Below, one piece after another: positions 49,345 to 58,032 of a stretch of DNA of 64,000 bases. A program made the translations under genes and the position numbers. The notes below the pieces were generated by a model. That model was not told the DNA's origin. It saw only the letters and a list, made by a program, of their open reading frames with translations, and made no database searches. The DNA comes from RCC90-49c sp051016155 (lineage in GTDB: Bacteria; Bacteroidota; Bacteroidia; Cytophagales; Amoebophilaceae): the NCBI GenBank assembly GCA_051016155.1, contig CP136537.1, forward strand, positions 248,001-312,000. The letters are read 5' to 3'. Position 1 is the first letter of the stretch. Every line of letters begins with the position of its first letter.

Positions 49345-51108
49345 TTGATGGCCTCTTCCCACAGTCGTTCGATTACCACTGAAAACCCCTATGAGAGGAT
49401 CAAAAAGGAGATCAACCTCCCTCACTTTGCCACTACGCGCCTAGGCTGGGAGCGCGACCCAGAAAAAAGCACGGCCAAGACCCTTGTGCTGAGGCATCCT
49501 CACTATGGCAAAATCCTTGTCTATACCTCCCCGTCGCGCTCTTCAGGGCATTGGCACTTTTACAAGCCTGGCGCCATTGTTATGAGGCAAGGCACGCTGA
49601 TTGATCTTCTTTTAAAGCATCAGTGGAGCTGGGAAGCGATCAGGGCCCTGGGCAGTAACTACGTAGCTACTGCTGAAGAGACGCCCCTCACAGGGCCGAG
49701 CAGCGCCATGATCCAAGCCCCCTTGGAGCAGAGCGCCCTTGCCCAAGAGCAGCTCCAAAAGCTAGCGAGCACGGCTGACACCACTACGTACCTCTCGACA
49801 AGAGGCCTCGAGGCTCGTACCTACGCCTCTTTCCCGCAGCTCAAAACCAACCGCTACCAAGCGATCTTCTCTCTTTTCAAAGACTTCAAAGAGCACCCCG
49901 GGGGCAGGCTCTGCAGCACCATTGCCTATTACTTTTCTGAGGGCAAGAGCAAGAAATATTTTCATAAAGGGCTGCCCCGCGGGCTTTCGGTGCTCACTGA
50001 CACCTCTGCCCCTGAGCGGATATTGCTTACTGAAAGCCCTATTGATGCGCTGTCCTTCAGGGAGCTCGAGGCCGCCTCACCCCCACCAAAGGTGGTCCCT
50101 ACGACCATGTATGTAGCTACCTGTGGGACGCTCTCATCTTCGATGCAATCAGACCTCGAGGCGCTTTTTCAAAGGGCCACAAGGGATGCCCAGACCGTTG
50201 TGCTCGCTTTTGATAGCGATGAGGCAGGCGTCAAGATGACCGAGCAAGCCATCGACCTTTTAAAGGGGCAAGGGACGGCGTATGAGGTGATCCCTGTCTC
50301 TGGTGAGCACAAGGACTGGAACGAGGTCTTGCAAGCAGAGCGGGCTGTAGCTGCCTCACAAGCCGCCCAGCAGCGCCTCGAAGCTTTTGAGCAGACCGCC
50401 CCTGAGCAGTCTCTTTTAAAGGACTTAGGGATAGCGCCATCAGCGAGCAAGGAGCTAGTGACAGCGCTCAAGGCCAATAGCAAGGCTGTAGTGTGGGGCC
50501 TTTACAAGGACGTGGCTTCCCCCAGCAGAAGCCTAGTGAGCACCTATACGCTGCAGCAAAATGAGCAAGGAGCGCTCAGAGACTACTTTCAAAAAGGGCT
50601 GCCAAGAGGGCTCTCCCTTCTTGAGGGAGGCCATCCCCCTGAAAGGATTGTAGTGACTGAAAGCCCTATCGAGGCTTTACAACGGCGCCAAGCCCTCTAT
50701 GAGGCGTTGCAAAAAGAGGAAGCCCTGCTGGCCCGCGCAGCGCAGCCAGGAGGCAAGGAGTTCCCTGCCAGAGAGCAGCCTGCTCCCTTGGTAGCTGCCC
50801 GCCAGGCTTTTGAAAGGACCCTTTTTGTGAGCACTTGTGGTCCTCTTACCCAGGGCCTTCGCAAGGAGCTCGATCAGCTCTTTCTCTTGGCCCAAGAAAA
50901 GCAATGGCCCATTACCCTTGCCCTTGATCAAGAGGCACTGGCGCTCTGTGAAAAAAGCTTACATGAGCACAGCTATCCCTTTACTAGGGAGCCTCATGCT
51001 CCCTTTTGGCAAGGTACCGAGCAGCGCACACAGCCCTTGCAAGCCCTCTCTAGTAGCCCTCACACTGAAGCCTTACACGCTTCCTTAGCCTTAAAAAAAA
51101 GCTTCTAA
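49345..51108 (+). CDS. Primase-like protein with two TOPRIM modules
   Basis: 587 residues. The N-terminal part resembles the DUF3991-type region of mobile-element primases (INLPHFATTRLGWERDPEKS, YGKILVYTSPSRSSGHWHFY). The first TOPRIM module is complete: LLTESPIDALSF (about 228-239) and VVLAFDSDEAGVKM (about 285-298). The second (about 355-545) repeats the fold with AVVWGLYKDVASP, VVTESPIEALQRR (about 435-447) but has PITLALDQEALAL in place of the acidic DxD. It probably acts on the transferred strand during conjugation. It starts 37 bp after the relaxase gene; likely one operon. Confidence 0.82.
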   Translation: MMASSHSRSITTENPYERIKKEINLPHFATTRLGWERDPEKSTAKTLVLRHPHYGKILVYTSPSRSSGHWHFYKPGAIVMRQGTLIDLLLKHQWSWEAIRALGSNYVATAEETPLTGPSSAMIQAPLEQSALAQEQLQKLASTADTTTYLSTRGLEARTYASFPQLKTNRYQAIFSLFKDFKEHPGGRLCSTIAYYFSEGKSKKYFHKGLPRGLSVLTDTSAPERILLTESPIDALSFRELEAASPPPKVVPTTMYVATCGTLSSSMQSDLEALFQRATRDAQTVVLAFDSDEAGVKMTEQAIDLLKGQGTAYEVIPVSGEHKDWNEVLQAERAVAASQAAQQRLEAFEQTAPEQSLLKDLGIAPSASKELVTALKANSKAVVWGLYKDVASPSRSLVSTYTLQQNEQGALRDYFQKGLPRGLSLLEGGHPPERIVVTESPIEALQRRQALYEALQKEEALLARAAQPGGKEFPAREQPAPLVAARQAFERTLFVSTCGPLTQGLRKELDQLFLLAQEKQWPITLALDQEALALCEKSLHEHSYPFTREPHAPFWQGTEQRTQPLQALSSSPHTEALHASLALKKSF

Positions 51109-51114
51109 CTTGTT

Positions 51115-51675
51115 ATGCGTCCAGTCCTCAACTCTTTGCTGCTCTTGTCTTCTCTCTGGCCCCTGACAGGTCACAGTGCCCCGCAGCAGCCCCTTATTAC
51201 GCTGCTGCCTCCTGGTGCTGAAAAGCCTGTGCTCAGGCGCGGGCCAGGCCTTAAGAGCCTCACTATGCTTGCTCTGACCACCCTGAGAGCCCCGCACCTT
51301 GCTCTAGGGACTTCTTATCACTTCACAGCGCGCTGCAAGGGGCAGCTTGCCCTGGGCCTAGCCATCAGAAAGCAAAAAGGCAAGCGCTGCAGGCAAGCCT
51401 TCTTGGCTCCTAGCCTCCTGTACCTACTTTACACGACCCATAGGCGGTGCTTTTTGAGCCTCAAGGCAGGGCCGCTCATTACTTACAGGTGGCAACAAGC
51501 CCCTAGAAAAAGAGGGCACTTTCATGTAGGCCTCCTTGTTGGCCTGGAGGGAGAGCTATTTCTTTATCGCAGCTTCTCTGTTTCGCTCGAGGCGGCGCCC
51601 TGTTATTACCTCCTTAAAAGCCCCTATCCCCCCCTAGACTACATCCTCACCCTTGGCCTTTCATATACTTTCTAA
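51115..51675 (+). CDS. TraO-like outer-membrane conjugation protein
   Basis: 186 residues from the ATG at 51115, only 6 bp after the primase-like stop. The signal peptide is MRPVLNSLLLLSSLWPLTGH with cleavage near SA. The rest alternates hydrophobic and polar residues and ends in a beta-strand with terminal Phe (DYILTLGLSYTF), the outer-membrane barrel signature. TraO of Bacteroidota elements has this plan. It is rich in Arg/Lys pairs in the middle. The family call is from plan and context. Confidence 0.6.
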   Translation: MRPVLNSLLLLSSLWPLTGHSAPQQPLITLLPPGAEKPVLRRGPGLKSLTMLALTTLRAPHLALGTSYHFTARCKGQLALGLAIRKQKGKRCRQAFLAPSLLYLLYTTHRRCFLSLKAGPLITYRWQQAPRKRGHFHVGLLVGLEGELFLYRSFSVSLEAAPCYYLLKSPYPPLDYILTLGLSYTF

Positions 51676-52277
51676 CCCTTACCACATGATCACTATGCTC
51701 CGTTTGATTGAACTGCTCCTCTTGATGGCGCTCTTTTCCTTATTAAGTGCTTGCAACTGGGAGGCAGACGAGGCCCCCTCAGAGGCTAAGCGTGCAGGGG
51801 GGCTCAGTAAATTCACGGCTTACTTACAAGAAAGGACGCACAAAAAGAGAGAAATAGCCTTAGCAACGCCCATCGTATGGGTACTAAGGGTCGAGCCCCC
51901 GCTTAGTCAAGTGCAGGAAGGAGCGGAAGAAAAGGCATCACCGCCTTTGCCCCCAGCATGCACCTTACTGCGCTGGCGCCTGAGCTTAGGGCTCGAGGGC
52001 ACCCTCAACAATGAAGAGGGCGAGCCTGTAGGAAGGGACTATAAGCTCAAAGAAGGGAAGCAGACCTTTGTTCTGGTCCTGAAAAAGATGGAGAAAATGG
52101 TTACAAAGCCTCAGCTCACCCTCGAGCTCGAGGGAGGCGCGCCTAGGGAGCTCACTGTGGACTTGAGTGAAGCAGTAAGCGCAAGGATGGCCTACCAAGG
52201 CGTTGCGCTAGAAGAGGAAGTCAGGGAGCTAGCAGCTAGGGCAGAGGCGCTCTTATCAAGGGCCGCTTCTCATAAGG

Positions 52278-53466
52278 TGTAATAGTCAGTATTTAATCTG
52301 ACAAGCAGCTAATTTTAGTGAGCTCTAGTGTCTGCTAACTCATAACTGTCTGAGCTGCCCTTCAGGTGCATCAACTCATTATGCTTCTCCACACTCAGGT
52401 GCTTACTTGAGAGCAACGTAGCCAACGGCGTCTTCCCATAACAATAACGTCCACTATGCGGACGCTCCCCGTTGTAATAAGCTAACCATACATCCAAGTC
52501 CGTCTGTAACTCCTCTACACTCCTATATATCTTCTTGCGCATAGCACAATCAAAGAACTCCTGCTTCATCGTCCTGTTGAATCGCTCGCATATTCCGTTA
52601 CTCTGTGGAGAATACGCCCGCGTCATACTATGACTTATCCCCTCGACCGATAAAAACAACTCATAGGCATGGTTTTCCAGTTTGCCTTTGTACTCTGTTC
52701 CTCGATCTGTTAGGATACGTAAGATAGGCACCCCTTGCTGTTCATACCAAGGGAGCACGCGGTCATTGAGCATATCAGCGCTCGTTATCGCTGTCTTTGC
52801 ATTGTAGAGCTTGCAATCTGCTACACGCGTGTAGGAGTCAATGTAGACTTGACCATAGACCTTGCCAATACCTTTGAAGTGTCCTACATAGTAGGTATCC
52901 TGGCAGCCTAAATAGCCTGGATGCTCCGTATCGATCTCTCCATGAGCTTCCTTATCACGCTGATGCTTCTCCATGGCCTGGAGCTGACTCTCAGTGAGCA
53001 CAAGGCCTTCTTGTGCCATCTTGGCTTCTAAAGCCTGAAGTCTCTTTTTGATATTATTCAAGTCATTTCGGAGCCAAATAGAGCGAACGCCACCAGGGGA
53101 AACGATAATACCTTGCTTTTTGAGCTCATTAGCGACTCTAAGTTGTCCGTAAGCAGGAAAGTCAGTGGCCATTTGAACGACCGCTTTTTCAACAGCAGGC
53201 TCTACTCTATTAGCCAGGATAGGCTTTTTTCGACTGATCTCTAGCAATGCTTCTTGTCCACCTGTCTCAAAGAGCTCTTTAAAACGATAGTAGCTGTCTC
53301 GACTGTACCCCAAGGTTTTGCAAGCAGCCGAGATGTTGCCCAGGCTCTTAGCGAGTTCAAGCAGTCCAATTTTGGGTTTGATAATCTTCTGGTTTAAGTT
53401 CATGATGGTAGTAGTTTTAGTTGTTGTACAATTTAACTAATGTCAGATTAAATTTCAACTACTACA
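52278..53466 (-). mobile_element. IS481-type element, copy 4 (1189 bp, slightly diverged)
   Basis: Ends TGTAATAG at 52278 and CTACTACA at 53466, with perfect 7-bp duplication CATAAGG (52271-52277 and 53467-53473). It differs from copies 1-3 by several substitutions in both coding and end sequence, so it belongs to an older or separate lineage. Confidence 0.93.
52315..53403 (-). CDS. IS481-like transposase, copy 4
   Basis: 362 residues. It differs from the other copies at a handful of residues (LGYSRD for MGYSRD, PAVEKA for PPVEKA, TESQ for TETQ, NAKT for NEKT, GERPHS for GERVHS, ADTRAH for ADRRAN). The catalytic Asp, Asp and Glu motifs are unchanged, so it may still be active. Confidence 0.92.
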   Translation of the reverse strand: MNLNQKIIKPKIGLLELAKSLGNISAACKTLGYSRDSYYRFKELFETGGQEALLEISRKKPILANRVEPAVEKAVVQMATDFPAYGQLRVANELKKQGIIVSPGGVRSIWLRNDLNNIKKRLQALEAKMAQEGLVLTESQLQAMEKHQRDKEAHGEIDTEHPGYLGCQDTYYVGHFKGIGKVYGQVYIDSYTRVADCKLYNAKTAITSADMLNDRVLPWYEQQGVPILRILTDRGTEYKGKLENHAYELFLSVEGISHSMTRAYSPQSNGICERFNRTMKQEFFDCAMRKKIYRSVEELQTDLDVWLAYYNGERPHSGRYCYGKTPLATLLSSKHLSVEKHNELMHLKGSSDSYELADTRAH

Positions 53467-54245
53467 CATAAGGAGCGCAAGCTAGCGCTAGCAAGGGTGC
53501 AGCACGAGCAAGGGAGGCTCCTAATACGGATCAGCTCCCTGCAAGCGGGGCTGAGCGCCTTGGATAGTGAGCCAGGCCACGAGGATCCGCTGTGCTACGC
53601 CCTTACCGAGCTCCACGAGCGCACCGAAAAGATCGTAGGGGCAGAGATCGAGCAAGTGGGCTTAGAGGTGAAGATCAGAGATAGGTTTGGGCGAGGGGTC
53701 AATGAGCGGCATCCTATTAAAAATGTAACGCCGCTTCAGGAAGCGGTCATAGCCGGGGATATAGAAGGCCTAAAAATGCTGTTGCCAGTGCGTGGTATAG
53801 AGCTCAACAAACGTCTCTTAACCCAAGACGGCGATGAGCCAGATAGCCAATCTACGCCGCTCATACTCAGTATCATGTATGGTAATAAAGTCGCCTTACA
53901 GTTACTGCTGGAGGCAGGGGCTGATCCCAACTATTCATACGTATATAGCCAAGAAATGAGTGATGAGCCAGAATGCGTATGGTTTCACATGGTGAACAAT
54001 CTTGGCTTTTGTGACTTTTATGAGCACGAAAGGCAAGAAGTGTGTGATTTGCTGCTACGCTACGGCTGGGACGTAGACTACAGTACCTACGAACAGGAAA
54101 GAGTAGGCGAACAAGGAGTGACTCTACGTAGGGAGTAAGGTGTGTGTGGCTTTGAAGGGAGCTCCCTGTGCCCTTGAGCTACCCCCCTTCAAGCGCTGAA
54201 AAGGGGCTCCCCTCTCAAGCAGCCCTGCCCGAGAGGCAAGTAGCC

Positions 54246-55733
54246 CTACCGCCGCCGCCTCAGCCACTTGTGAAGACTGATCCAAGCAATGCCTCTCTCC
54301 TTTTCCTCTCGCTCAAAGTGTAGCTTCCCATGCCTAACCAGATACACCACCACGAACACAAACCCACTCATGAGCGTACTCCACAGCGGGGTCAGATGCT
54401 GCGATGCTTGGGAGAAATACAACCCCCCGCCGGCAAAAGAGAGTAGCGCTCCTAACACACTGCCATAAAAGGCATACTCATCAGGCCTTAGGCGCATAAT
54501 CCCCAGTAGGAGCGGAAAGCACAGCACCGGCCCTGTCAAAGAGATCGCACGCAGGCTCAGCTGGATTAAGCTGCCTCCTTGCAAAGCCACACAGATCCCG
54601 CCCAGACCCACCACCATCGTCAGACGACGCGCCCAGTACACTTCATCGAGCACCTTCCCCTGCCAGGCACTCAGAGGAGCTAGCAAATCATGGGTCAGCG
54701 TCAGGCTCGCCGCATGCAAAAAAGAGTCCGCCGTTGAGAGCACCATCGAGAGAAAGCTAGCCACGACGAGCCCCTTAAGCCCCACAGGCAAGAGCGTATG
54801 GACCAGGTGCGGTACTACCTCTGGCCCTTTTAGCATAGGAAACAAGACCAGCGCCGAGAGCGCCATGACCATCACCACAAGGCGTACCAACACATCCACA
54901 AGCCCCACAAGCAAAAACATAGCACGCAGCTGCTTGGCATCACGCGCCATCAGAAAGCGCTGCATAATGGCCGGGTCCAGAGTCTGGGCAGAAAACACAC
55001 CCCACATCAAAAAGAAAGAGAAGTAATAACTAAAACGCTCATGGCTCACAATGCGCCACTTCTCTGCCGGCACGCGTTGGATCAGGGTCTCGAGCCCACC
55101 GGCCTGCTCGAGCACGATCGAAGCCATGATAGGAATAGCGAGCATCAACACCAGAAACTGCAAGACATCGGTAGCAGCGACGGCCTTGATGCCTCCCCAA
55201 GCCGTGTAAGCCGCTAGGAGGAGACCTCCTATGCAGATCGCTGCAGTGGCCTGCAGCCCTAGAAACTCCTCTCCAATAATGCCCAGCGTAATGAGCTGCA
55301 ACCCCGTGACCGTCATTGCGTAGCCAAGATTGAGGACTCCTGTGATGATTTGTGCCGGCCTGCCGTAGAGTTTGCCCATCATCTGCCCCATGGTAAGGCA
55401 CCCCTCGAAGCGATGCATTTCAGGGGCAATGAGCCAGGTCCTAATAATCCAAGCGAGTAAGAATCCTGAGAGGGCCGCTGTCATGATCACGCCATTTTGG
55501 AAGATCTCCTTGGAGTCCCCAAAAATAGTGCCGCCTCCGATCTGAGTAGCCAGACAAGTAAGCACAAGGGCTGTGGTGGAGTACTGCTTCTGTCCCAGGG
55601 CATAGGCTGTCAAAGAGCGAATGCCGCGTCCAGCATGAAGCCCGACCCCCAGCGTGAAAACTAGCGATAGGGCAACGATCAGAAAATCAGTAGTAGCAAG
55701 TGAGGTTCCCAGGAGGGAGCAAGATAGCGCCAT
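54246..55733 (-). CDS. Sodium:solute symporter family transporter
   Basis: 495 residues with about 13 hydrophobic segments. SSS-family marks: an N-terminal IVALSLVFTLGVGLHAGRG, GGGTIFGDSKEIFQNGVIM (sodium-site region, about 66-84), AAYTAWGGIKAVAATDVLQF (about 177-196) and MWGVFSAQTLDPAIMQRFLM. A short basic tail ends LHKWLRRRR. It imports a small solute with Na+; the substrate cannot be inferred. Intracellular bacteria depend heavily on such importers. It lies alone on the minus strand, convergent with the ankyrin gene. Confidence 0.88.
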   Translation of the reverse strand: MALSCSLLGTSLATTDFLIVALSLVFTLGVGLHAGRGIRSLTAYALGQKQYSTTALVLTCLATQIGGGTIFGDSKEIFQNGVIMTAALSGFLLAWIIRTWLIAPEMHRFEGCLTMGQMMGKLYGRPAQIITGVLNLGYAMTVTGLQLITLGIIGEEFLGLQATAAICIGGLLLAAYTAWGGIKAVAATDVLQFLVLMLAIPIMASIVLEQAGGLETLIQRVPAEKWRIVSHERFSYYFSFFLMWGVFSAQTLDPAIMQRFLMARDAKQLRAMFLLVGLVDVLVRLVVMVMALSALVLFPMLKGPEVVPHLVHTLLPVGLKGLVVASFLSMVLSTADSFLHAASLTLTHDLLAPLSAWQGKVLDEVYWARRLTMVVGLGGICVALQGGSLIQLSLRAISLTGPVLCFPLLLGIMRLRPDEYAFYGSVLGALLSFAGGGLYFSQASQHLTPLWSTLMSGFVFVVVYLVRHGKLHFEREEKERGIAWISLHKWLRRRR

Positions 55734-56064
55734 GATGTGTCAAGGATTAGCTTGACCCGAGGCTCTAAGGTCAGTGTTAAAGATTAGGGGCGGGGCCTAC
55801 GCTTCACAGCTAACTCAGGTGCTAGGAGACCCAGAAAGACTGTATCCACGAAGGACACCCACCCCCTAAGGGGAGGGCACGCCTGTTTCACCCTTCTTTC
55901 AATCGAAATTCCTAGCTTCGAGTTAAAGGGTAATAGACAGCGCCCAGGACAATGATACTAAAATCTTGGGAAAAACAGCAAGCGGGGTTTCCTTTTCAAG
56001 GAGGGACAATGGCGTTAAGGTATTAAATTGCACTTTTGAAAGCACACATCATATCTTCTCACCT
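55734..56064. other. Intergenic, no gene seen
   Basis: 331 bp between the divergent symporter and Rpn genes; promoters for both should lie here, but no convincing motif is visible. A GC-rich imperfect palindrome (CACCCCCTAAGGGGAGGG, about 55859-55876) is present. An open frame from 55966 joins the Rpn gene but lacks family similarity before ATG 56065. Confidence 0.4.
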
Positions 56065-56958
56065 ATGCCCAGAGCTAAAAACGATTCCTTTTTCAAACGC
56101 AGTTTAGAGCATACCCCCATTGCCCAGGCATTTTTCAGCCAGCATCTGCCCGCCCATCTCAAGCCCCTCGTAGCCCTTGACAGGCTACAGCGCGTTGATA
56201 GAACCAGTACCGATGCCCAGCTCAAGCAGCGCCACCGAGATATTAGCTACGAAGCGCCCCTAGAGGAGCACAACACCTTACTGCTCTGTGCAGAGCACCA
56301 AGGCAAGCCAGAGCTCATGATGCTGGTACGTCTGTTGCGCTACGATGCCGATGGGATAGAGACTTACGTGCAAAAGCATCAAAAGTGGCCTGTAGTAGTG
56401 AATATTGTCTTTACGCAGGCACCAGCTTGGCCTTCTCCTTCGACCACGCAAGAGGCCTATGAGCGCCCAGCACTGGGCGTGCAAGAGCTCAGCATCCGCT
56501 ACCATCTGGTGCAGATACAAAACTATAGCGATCAGGAGGTGCTGAGCCATGGTTGGTGCGCGCCGATGGAGCTATTGATTAAGCACAGTGAAAGCGGTAA
56601 TTTTGAGCTAGGAGCAAAGGCGTATCGCACGGCGTTTGAGGCCTGCTTAGAAGAAGTAGGGGAAGGGTACCTCGAGACGATGCTAACGTATGCGGTCTCG
56701 CTGAGTCGTCCCGAAGCAGGGAAAAAGATGTTTGATTTTATAAGTGAAGTACTCATCGATAAAAAAGATATGATTATGACTTACGGCCAACAATTACGAC
56801 AAGAAGGCATGCAAAAAGGTATGCAACAGGGAATGCAACGGGGAATACAGCAAGTGGCCAAAAGCCTCCTCTCCCAGCTGCATTTGGACCTAAAAGCTGT
56901 GCAGAAAGCGACAGGCCTGAGCCAAGAAGAGCTCGAGCGCCTCCAAAAAGAGGAGTAG
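56065..56958 (+). CDS. Rpn-family PD-(D/E)XK protein (transposase_31 type), first copy
   Basis: 297 residues from ATG 56065 (MPRAKNDSFFKRSLEHTPIA), the usual family start. Nuclease region: the first Asp in HRDISYEAPL, then TLLLCAEHQGKPELMMLVRL (about 70-90; E-x-Q motif where E-[HL]-Q-S is usual). C-terminus has the family's glutamine-rich repeat RQEGMQKGMQQGMQRGIQQV and a final helical domain (LHLDLKAVQKATGLSQEELE). Rpn proteins are recombination-promoting DNA endonucleases linked to horizontal transfer and phage defence. Complete. Confidence 0.82.
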   Translation: MPRAKNDSFFKRSLEHTPIAQAFFSQHLPAHLKPLVALDRLQRVDRTSTDAQLKQRHRDISYEAPLEEHNTLLLCAEHQGKPELMMLVRLLRYDADGIETYVQKHQKWPVVVNIVFTQAPAWPSPSTTQEAYERPALGVQELSIRYHLVQIQNYSDQEVLSHGWCAPMELLIKHSESGNFELGAKAYRTAFEACLEEVGEGYLETMLTYAVSLSRPEAGKKMFDFISEVLIDKKDMIMTYGQQLRQEGMQKGMQQGMQRGIQQVAKSLLSQLHLDLKAVQKATGLSQEELERLQKEE

Positions 56959-57124
56959 TGCCCCTTTTGCCTGCCTGGATGAAGGATGCTGGCTGAATCA
57001 GGCGATCCTCTCAGAAGCGCTACAACATCTCTCTGAGCGCGTGCTGCTTTTAAGAGCGCTTACCGAGCAGCTGTGTAAAGAAGAAATGCAGCGGCTTACA
57101 GAGGCCATTGGTGGGGCATCATGA
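56959..57124 (+). other. Possible coding fragment between the two Rpn genes
   Basis: The plus frame ending at TGA 57122-57124 is open and reads LNQAILSEALQHLSERVLLL, then RALTEQLCKEEMQRLTEAIG. The helical, Leu/Glu-rich composition looks coding and could be the tail of a decayed protein; there is no start codon of its own and no family recognised. Confidence 0.3.
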
Positions 57125-57157
57125 GCAGAGTTTAACCCTATTTTCATTACACTTTCT

Positions 57158-57955
57158 ATGAGTGAGATGAGTATCAATAATCCCCATGACACTTTCTTTC
57201 GCCGCAGCCTCACTGACCTAGCTACCGCCAAGGACCTCCTTCAAAGGTATTTAGCCCCTGAGCTAGTGGAGCGCATCGACTGGGACTCGCTCCAGATGAG
57301 CAATCAAAGCTTTGTCAAGGAAGCGCTTAAGGAGCTGCACAGTGATGTAGTTTACACTTGCCGCATAGATGGGAAAGAAGCCTACATCTACTGCCTTATT
57401 GAGCATCAGAGCACGCCTGATCCTTTGATGGCCTTTCGGCTTTTGCAGTATAACGTAGCCATCATGGAGGAGCACCTCTCTCAAGGCCATAAGCAGCTGC
57501 CTATCGTTGCTAACCTAGTGCTCTACTCAGGCCAGCAGGCGCCTTATCCTTACACTACGGATATTTTCGATTGCTTTGAGGAGCCCACCTTAGCCAGAGC
57601 CCTGATGTTCAAGCCTTTTGAGCTGATTGATCTCAGTGCATACAGGGAGGAAGAATTAGCCCAAGGAGGGGCATCAGACTTGTTGCAGCTACTCTTAAAG
57701 CATAGCCGCTATCGGAGTTACTTGGACTGGATCAAGGCGCATCCGAGACTAATCGAGGCGCTGCTCGAGCAAGTTTATGGAATTAGTGGCGTGATATATA
57801 TATTGGCCACAGGAGAAGAGAACAGTTCAGAGGCCATTATCAAGGCCATCAGTGAAATCATCCCAAAGAAAAAGGAAGCAATCATGACTGCAGCACAACA
57901 ACTAAGACAAGAAGGTAGACAAGAAGGTAGACAATGTAATGCACCCCATCGTTAG
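57158..57955 (+). CDS. Rpn-family PD-(D/E)XK protein, second copy, C-terminus cut by IS3
   Basis: 265 residues. Family motifs: NPHDTFFRRSLTDLATAKDL at the start, LHSDVVYTCRIDGKEAYIYC with the catalytic Asp, LIEHQSTPDPLMAFRLLQYN (E-HQS), and the beginning of the tail RQEGRQEGRQ. Frame and stop after residue 259 (CNAPHR) come from the inserted IS3 end (57935), so the tail domain is lost. The nuclease core is intact, so activity may remain. The two Rpn proteins in this region are only distantly alike. Confidence 0.82.
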   Translation: MSEMSINNPHDTFFRRSLTDLATAKDLLQRYLAPELVERIDWDSLQMSNQSFVKEALKELHSDVVYTCRIDGKEAYIYCLIEHQSTPDPLMAFRLLQYNVAIMEEHLSQGHKQLPIVANLVLYSGQQAPYPYTTDIFDCFEEPTLARALMFKPFELIDLSAYREEELAQGGASDLLQLLLKHSRYRSYLDWIKAHPRLIEALLEQVYGISGVIYILATGEENSSEAIIKAISEIIPKKKEAIMTAAQQLRQEGRQEGRQCNAPHR

Positions 57956-58032
57956 GACCAAAAAGTAGTAAATCGTGAGGAGAGTTGTTCGTTGGCTAGC
58001 ACTGGTTGGTTGAACATTTGATACTACTTTTT

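Larger units (their letters stand above)
51686..54138 (+). pseudogene. Lipoprotein with ankyrin-like C-terminus, split by IS481 copy 4
   Basis: 5' part (51686-52277): lipoprotein signal MITMLRLIELLLLMALFSLL then SAC (lipid Cys about residue 23), a charged region, and a beta-rich domain (LRWRLSLGLEGTLNNEEGEP). 3' part (53474-54138): helical linker, then NVTPLQEAVIAGDIEGLKML, STPLILSIMYGNKVALQLLL, EAGADPNYS, two recognisable ankyrin units plus degenerate ones. Deleting 52278-53473 (IS plus one CATAAGG) joins them in frame as SHKERKLALARVQHEQG, about 419 residues. Today the 5' part ends at the IS-supplied TAA and the 3' part has only a GTG at 53497. The original would be a surface lipoprotein with ankyrin repeats at the end of a transfer operon. 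Confidence 0.82.
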
